Assembly (NCBI GenBank): GCA_945876925.1
Contig: CAMCQD010000001.1
Coordinates: 1-41,986, forward strand
Reading direction: 5' to 3'
Source: an uncultured Dermatophilus sp.
Lineage (GTDB): Bacteria; Actinomycetota; Actinomycetes; Actinomycetales; Dermatophilaceae
DNA length: 41,986 nucleotides
The notes under the pieces were generated by a model. It was not told the origin of the DNA, ran no database searches, and saw nothing but the letters and a program-made list of their open reading frames with translations. A program made the translations under genes and the position numbers. Below, piece by piece: positions 38,796 to 41,986 of the stretch. Numbering within the stretch: the first letter of the stretch is position 1; the number at the start of each line of letters is the position of its first letter.

Positions 38796-39686
38796 ATGAG
38801 TATTCCCGGCGTGACCCTGAACAACGGCGTATGCCTTCCGGCCCTGGGACTCGGGGTGTTCCAGACGCCTCCGGAGCAGACCATCGCCGCCGTCTCGGCA
38901 GCCCTCGAAACCGGGTACCGGCACATCGACACCGCAGCCGCCTACGGAAATGAGCGTGAGGTCGGCCAGGCCATCGCCCGCTCGGAGGTGCCGCGGGAGG
39001 AGATCACCATCGAGACGAAGGTATGGATCAGCGACTTCGGCTACGACCAGACCCTGCACGCCTTTGAGAAAGCCAGCGGGAAACTCGGCGTCGATGTCAT
39101 TGACCTGTTCCTTCTGCATCAGCCGCTGACCAGCGAATTCGACCGCACCATCGCCGCTTACCGGGCGCTGGAGAAACTGCTCGCCGACGGGCACGTGCGG
39201 GCTATCGGCGTCTCCAATTTCACGCCGCCCTGGCTGGAGCGGCTCGCCGCGAGCACCAGCGTGGTACCCGCGGTGAACCAGATCGAACTGCACCCCTATT
39301 TCCAGCAGGCCGGCACGCGGGCCTACCACGACGAGCACGGAATCCTCACCCAGGCGTGGTCGCCGATCGGCGGGATCACCTTCTATCCGGGTTTCGGTGA
39401 CCAGCGGCGCAGCACCCTCGATGACCCGGTGATCGCCAGTATCGCCGCCGAGCACGGCAAGACCCCCGCCCAGGTGATGCTGCGCTGGCATATCCAGCAG
39501 GGCCGCCAGGTCATTCCCAAGTCCGTGAACCCGGCGCGTATCCGGGAGAACTTCCAGGCCACCGGATTCGAGCTGACCGCCGGGCAGCTCGCCGCCATTG
39601 ACGCGCTCGACACCGGCGTGCGCAGCGGCCCCGATCCCGAATCGATCACCCTGGAGGCATACGGCCGCGACATCCCCGAGGCCTGA
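38796..39686 (+). CDS. Aldo/keto reductase (AKR5-like, 2,5-diketo-gluconate reductase type)
   Basis: An NADPH-dependent carbonyl reductase, 296 residues, TIM barrel. The catalytic tetrad is complete: Asp45 and Tyr50 in YRHIDTAAAYGNE, Lys75 in IETKVW, His108 in LFLLHQP. The cofactor-binding end has VIPKSVNPARIRENFQ, the typical adenine-phosphate site. The overall pattern fits AKR5 family prostaglandin F/2,5-diketo-D-gluconate reductases. It is 29 bases upstream of a second, distinct aldo/keto reductase gene, so both are probably in one transcript. Physiological substrate unknown. Confidence 0.92.
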   Translation: MSIPGVTLNNGVCLPALGLGVFQTPPEQTIAAVSAALETGYRHIDTAAAYGNEREVGQAIARSEVPREEITIETKVWISDFGYDQTLHAFEKASGKLGVDVIDLFLLHQPLTSEFDRTIAAYRALEKLLADGHVRAIGVSNFTPPWLERLAASTSVVPAVNQIELHPYFQQAGTRAYHDEHGILTQAWSPIGGITFYPGFGDQRRSTLDDPVIASIAAEHGKTPAQVMLRWHIQQGRQVIPKSVNPARIRENFQATGFELTAGQLAAIDALDTGVRSGPDPESITLEAYGRDIPEA

Positions 39687-39715
39687 TCCCGACCACTTGC
39701 ACACCAGGAGAGAGA

Positions 39716-40705
39716 ATGCACACGCGAACTATCGGCCAGGGACTGCAGGTCTCGGCTATCGGCCTGGGCGCTATGGGAATGTCCCAGAGTTACGGTCCCA
39801 ATCCCGGCGACCGCGACGACATGATCGCGGTGCTGCGGTACGCCGTCGAGCACGCCGGGATCACCCTGATCGACACGGCCGAGGTGTACGGGCCGTACGT
39901 CAACGAGGAGCTGGTCGGTGAGGCCTTAGAGCCGATCCGCGACCAGGTCACCATCGCCACCAAATTCGGCTTCGACATCGCCGGCGGCCAGATGAAGGGC
40001 CTGAACTCCCGGCCAGAGCAGATCCGCGCCGTGGCCGAGGCGTCGCTGCGGCGGCTGCGCACCGACGTGATCGACTTGTTCTACCAGCACCGGGTAGACC
40101 CGGACGTGCCCATCGAGGAAGTCGCCGGCACCGTCGGCGAGCTCGTCGCCGAGGGCAAGGTGCGTTTCTTCGGGTTGTCCGAGGCGAGCGCGGGCACGAT
40201 CCGCCGGGCGCACGCGACCTTCCCGGTGACTGCGGTGCAGAGCGAGTACTCGCTGTGGACCCGCGACCCCGAGCAGGAGGTGCTCCCGGCCTGCGCCGAG
40301 CTGGGTATCGGGTTCGTGCCGTTCAGCCCGCTGGGCAAGGGATTCCTCACCGGGACCGTGAAAGCCGGCCAGCAGTTCGCCGAGGGCGACATCCGGGCGC
40401 AGGTGCCGCGGTTCGCGGCCGGCAACCTGGAGGCCAATCAGGCCATTGTCGAGCACGTCCGCGGCCTGGCCGGGGCGAAGGGCTGCTCGCCGGGGCAGAT
40501 CGCCCTGGCCTGGCTGCTCGCGCAGCAGCCGTTCATCGTGCCGATCCCGGGCACCCGCCGCCGGGAGCGCCTGGACGAGAACGCCGCCGCGACGCAGGTG
40601 GCCCTGTCGGCCGATGAGCGCGCTGACCTGGACACCCTGCTGGCCCGGGCCGGGGTGCACGGTGAGCGGTACAACGCCACCTTGATGGCGCTGGTCGACC
40701 GCTGA
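39716..40705 (+). CDS. Aldo/keto reductase (AKR13-like)
   Basis: A 329-residue aldo/keto reductase of the longer YakC/AKR13 type. Tetrad: Asp53 and Tyr58 in LIDTAEVYGPY, Lys83 in IATKFGF, His125 in LFYQHRVDP. GLGAMGMSQSYGP is the characteristic opening of this branch. PFSPLGKGFLTG and PIPGTRRRERLDEN are its cofactor-binding features. The ATG at 39716 has GGAGAGAG upstream. Downstream partner of the AKR5-like gene. The two are only distantly similar, so the pair did not arise by recent duplication. Confidence 0.92.
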   Translation: MHTRTIGQGLQVSAIGLGAMGMSQSYGPNPGDRDDMIAVLRYAVEHAGITLIDTAEVYGPYVNEELVGEALEPIRDQVTIATKFGFDIAGGQMKGLNSRPEQIRAVAEASLRRLRTDVIDLFYQHRVDPDVPIEEVAGTVGELVAEGKVRFFGLSEASAGTIRRAHATFPVTAVQSEYSLWTRDPEQEVLPACAELGIGFVPFSPLGKGFLTGTVKAGQQFAEGDIRAQVPRFAAGNLEANQAIVEHVRGLAGAKGCSPGQIALAWLLAQQPFIVPIPGTRRRERLDENAAATQVALSADERADLDTLLARAGVHGERYNATLMALVDR

Positions 40706-40871
40706 GGATCGTCCCGGGCTGCGGTGAGCCCCGGTCCGGTTCCCCTGCGGGGCGGTCCGGGGCCGCCCGGTCCTGGGCCGCGCCTCACCGGTGCTGTCCC
40801 GGCGCGGCGGGTCGCGCCAGCGGGTTCGCGTAATACCGTGCCCCGCCGGGTGGTTCGCGTAGCGTCAGCGC

Positions 40872-41855
40872 ATGAGCGCATTCGCTGCCTGGATCGTCCG
40901 TGACAAGGGAGCCCCCGCGAGGCTGGAAGAACTCGGCCGCGAGGTGCTGCCCTCCCGGGACGTCACTGTCCGGGTGGACTACTCGGGCATCAACTACAAG
41001 GATGCCCTGGCCCTGCACGGGCGCCCCGGGGTGATCCGCGCCTACCCGCTCATCTGCGGCATCGACCTGGCCGGCACCGTGCTGGAGTCGGCTGATCCGC
41101 GCTGGTCGCCCGGGGATGTGGTGGTGCTCAACGGAGCCGGCCTGGGCGAGGAGCAGCATGGCGGCCTGGCCGCCCTGGCGGCGGTCAGCGGCGATGACCT
41201 CGTCGCCGTGCCGGAGCCGTTCACGCCCGCGCAGGCCGCGGCGATCGGCACCGCCGGGTTCACCGCCGCCCTCGGGGTGCTCGCGATGGAACGGGCCGGC
41301 CTGGCTCCTGAGCAGGGGCCGGTGCTGGTCACCGGGTCCGGCGGCGGGGTCGGCTCCATCGCGATCGCGCTGCTGGCCCGGGCCGGCTACGACGTGGCCG
41401 CGCTCACCGGGCGGCCAGGCGAACTACGCGATCAGCTCACCCGGCTCGGCGCGGCCAGGATCATCGGCCGGGACGAACTGGGCACCGCGGGACGCCCGCT
41501 CGGCCGGGCCACGTGGGCGGGCGTAGCCGATGCGGTCGGCGGGCCGGTGCTGGCCGCGGCGCTGGCCACCCTGAAGCCGGGCGGCGTTGCCACCGCCTGC
41601 GGGCTGGCCGCCGGGGCGGCGTTCGAGGGGAACGTCATGCCGTTCATCCTGCGCGGGGTGTCGCTGCTCGGGATCGACTCGGTGCGCTGCCCGCGAGAAC
41701 GCCGCGAGGCGGCCTGGGGACGGCTGGCTCGCGACCTCGACCCCGGCCTGCTCGATTCGGTTACCCGCACGGTCCCGCTCGCCGGGGCCGCCGATGCCGC
41801 TGCCAGCCTGCTCGCCGGCCAGGGCACCGGCCGCACTGTCGTCGCCATCGGCTAG
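40872..41855 (+). CDS. YhdH/AcuI-type quinone oxidoreductase (acryloyl-CoA reductase-like)
   Basis: A 327-residue zinc-free medium-chain dehydrogenase/reductase. The N-terminal half has VRVDYSGINYKDALALHGR and PLICGIDLAGTV, characteristic of the YhdH/AcuI group. The coenzyme site is LVTGSGGGVGSIAIALLARAGYDVAALTGR, with Arg at the end favouring NADPH. NVMPFILRGVSLLGIDSV is the group's conserved C-terminal segment. AcuI members reduce acryloyl-CoA to propionyl-CoA; substrate here is inferred only. No zinc ligands are present, as expected. The gene converges with a response-regulator gene on the opposite strand. Confidence 0.9.
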   Translation: MSAFAAWIVRDKGAPARLEELGREVLPSRDVTVRVDYSGINYKDALALHGRPGVIRAYPLICGIDLAGTVLESADPRWSPGDVVVLNGAGLGEEQHGGLAALAAVSGDDLVAVPEPFTPAQAAAIGTAGFTAALGVLAMERAGLAPEQGPVLVTGSGGGVGSIAIALLARAGYDVAALTGRPGELRDQLTRLGAARIIGRDELGTAGRPLGRATWAGVADAVGGPVLAAALATLKPGGVATACGLAAGAAFEGNVMPFILRGVSLLGIDSVRCPRERREAAWGRLARDLDPGLLDSVTRTVPLAGAADAAASLLAGQGTGRTVVAIG

Positions 41856-41860
41856 TTCCC

Positions 41861-41927
41861 GGCCAGCCCGGCCCCGGCGGTGCGCAGCACGCCCAGCGGG
41901 GGAGATGCCCGCGGCCCCGGGCTGGCC
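41861..41927. terminator. Hairpin between convergent genes
   Basis: GGCCAGCCCGG (41861-41871) pairs perfectly with CCGGGCTGGCC (41917-41927). It lies between the AcuI-like gene and the response-regulator end, so it may terminate both directions. The loop is long (45 bases), so the pairing is plausible but not compelling. Confidence 0.4.
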
Positions 41928-41944
41928 TGGCCGGGCGCGGGGCG

Positions 41945-41986
41945 TCAGGAGGCGAGCTTGTAGCCGGCGCCGCGGACGGTGGCGAT
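41945..41986 (-). CDS. C-terminal end of an OmpR/PhoB-type response regulator (partial)
   Basis: Thirteen codons read IATVRGAGYKLAS and then stop. The string TVRGxGYKL is the hallmark of the last strand and wing of the OmpR/PhoB DNA-binding domain. The rest of the gene lies beyond the right edge of the window, where a sensor kinase gene would also be expected. Only the family can be named. Confidence 0.8.
   Translation of the reverse strand: MATVRGAGYKLAS

Noticed and set aside
1..41986. tRNA, rRNA, riboswitch or CRISPR features
   Set aside because: I looked for cloverleaf-like CCA-ending hairpins, conserved rRNA strings, T-box or TPP-type motifs and spaced repeats, and saw none I could support.

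Overview
The window is GC-rich DNA from an actinomycete. Evidence for this: overlapping ATGA/GTGA start-stop junctions in operons, DtxR/IdeR-like iron boxes, a DUF1540 Cys-rich protein, PTH2-type peptidyl-tRNA hydrolase, QacA-type 14-TM exporters with TetR partners, and a Kgd-type oxoglutarate decarboxylase fragment. I cannot name the genus. No tRNA, rRNA, CRISPR array, transposase or integrase was seen.

Region 1 (1-4609) is a minus-strand metabolic stretch: a secreted GH13 alpha-amylase running off the left edge, an alpha/beta hydrolase, a PTH2 peptidyl-tRNA hydrolase, an RpiB/LacAB-type isomerase and a PPOX-type flavoprotein. Region 2 (4663-14065) is the most unusual part. A classical iron-siderophore ABC uptake locus (binding protein, two FecCD permeases, FecE ATPase, with an iron box) is broken at every gene: nonsense codon, frameshifts, an internal deletion and truncations. 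About 5.7 kb of DNA of different codon character sits between the remnant of permease 2 and the remnant of the ATPase. That block holds a thioesterase domain, a PKS/NRPS-type methyltransferase, a three-gene ABC-2 exporter and an inverted C-terminal piece of kgd. An iron-box gene of unknown function follows.

Region 3 (14089-27758) holds a DUF1540 protein, a CPBP-like membrane protein lacking its histidines, dapA, a glycosyltransferase, a zinc alcohol dehydrogenase behind a perfect operator-like inverted repeat, an ABM monooxygenase and several self-contained regulator/transporter modules: MFS-TetR, membrane protein-winged helix regulator, TetR-EamA, and AzlCD divergent from Lrp/AsnC. Several are preceded by long perfect palindromes (28, 31 and 46 bp).

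Region 4 (27840-41986) holds a TetR/MFS divergent pair whose start codons abut the same short motif, a fossil tandem duplication before an alpha/beta hydrolase, a 96-bp stem-loop element, an HTH-degenerate nucleotidyltransferase protein, a four-gene operon of split transketolase plus two IclR regulators, an inositol-type sugar transporter, a rhodanese with a CsoR-like box, two aldo/keto reductases, an AcuI-like reductase and the tail of an OmpR-type response regulator. The transketolase, IclR and transporter genes suggest a carbohydrate utilisation island, but its substrate cannot be read from the sequence.
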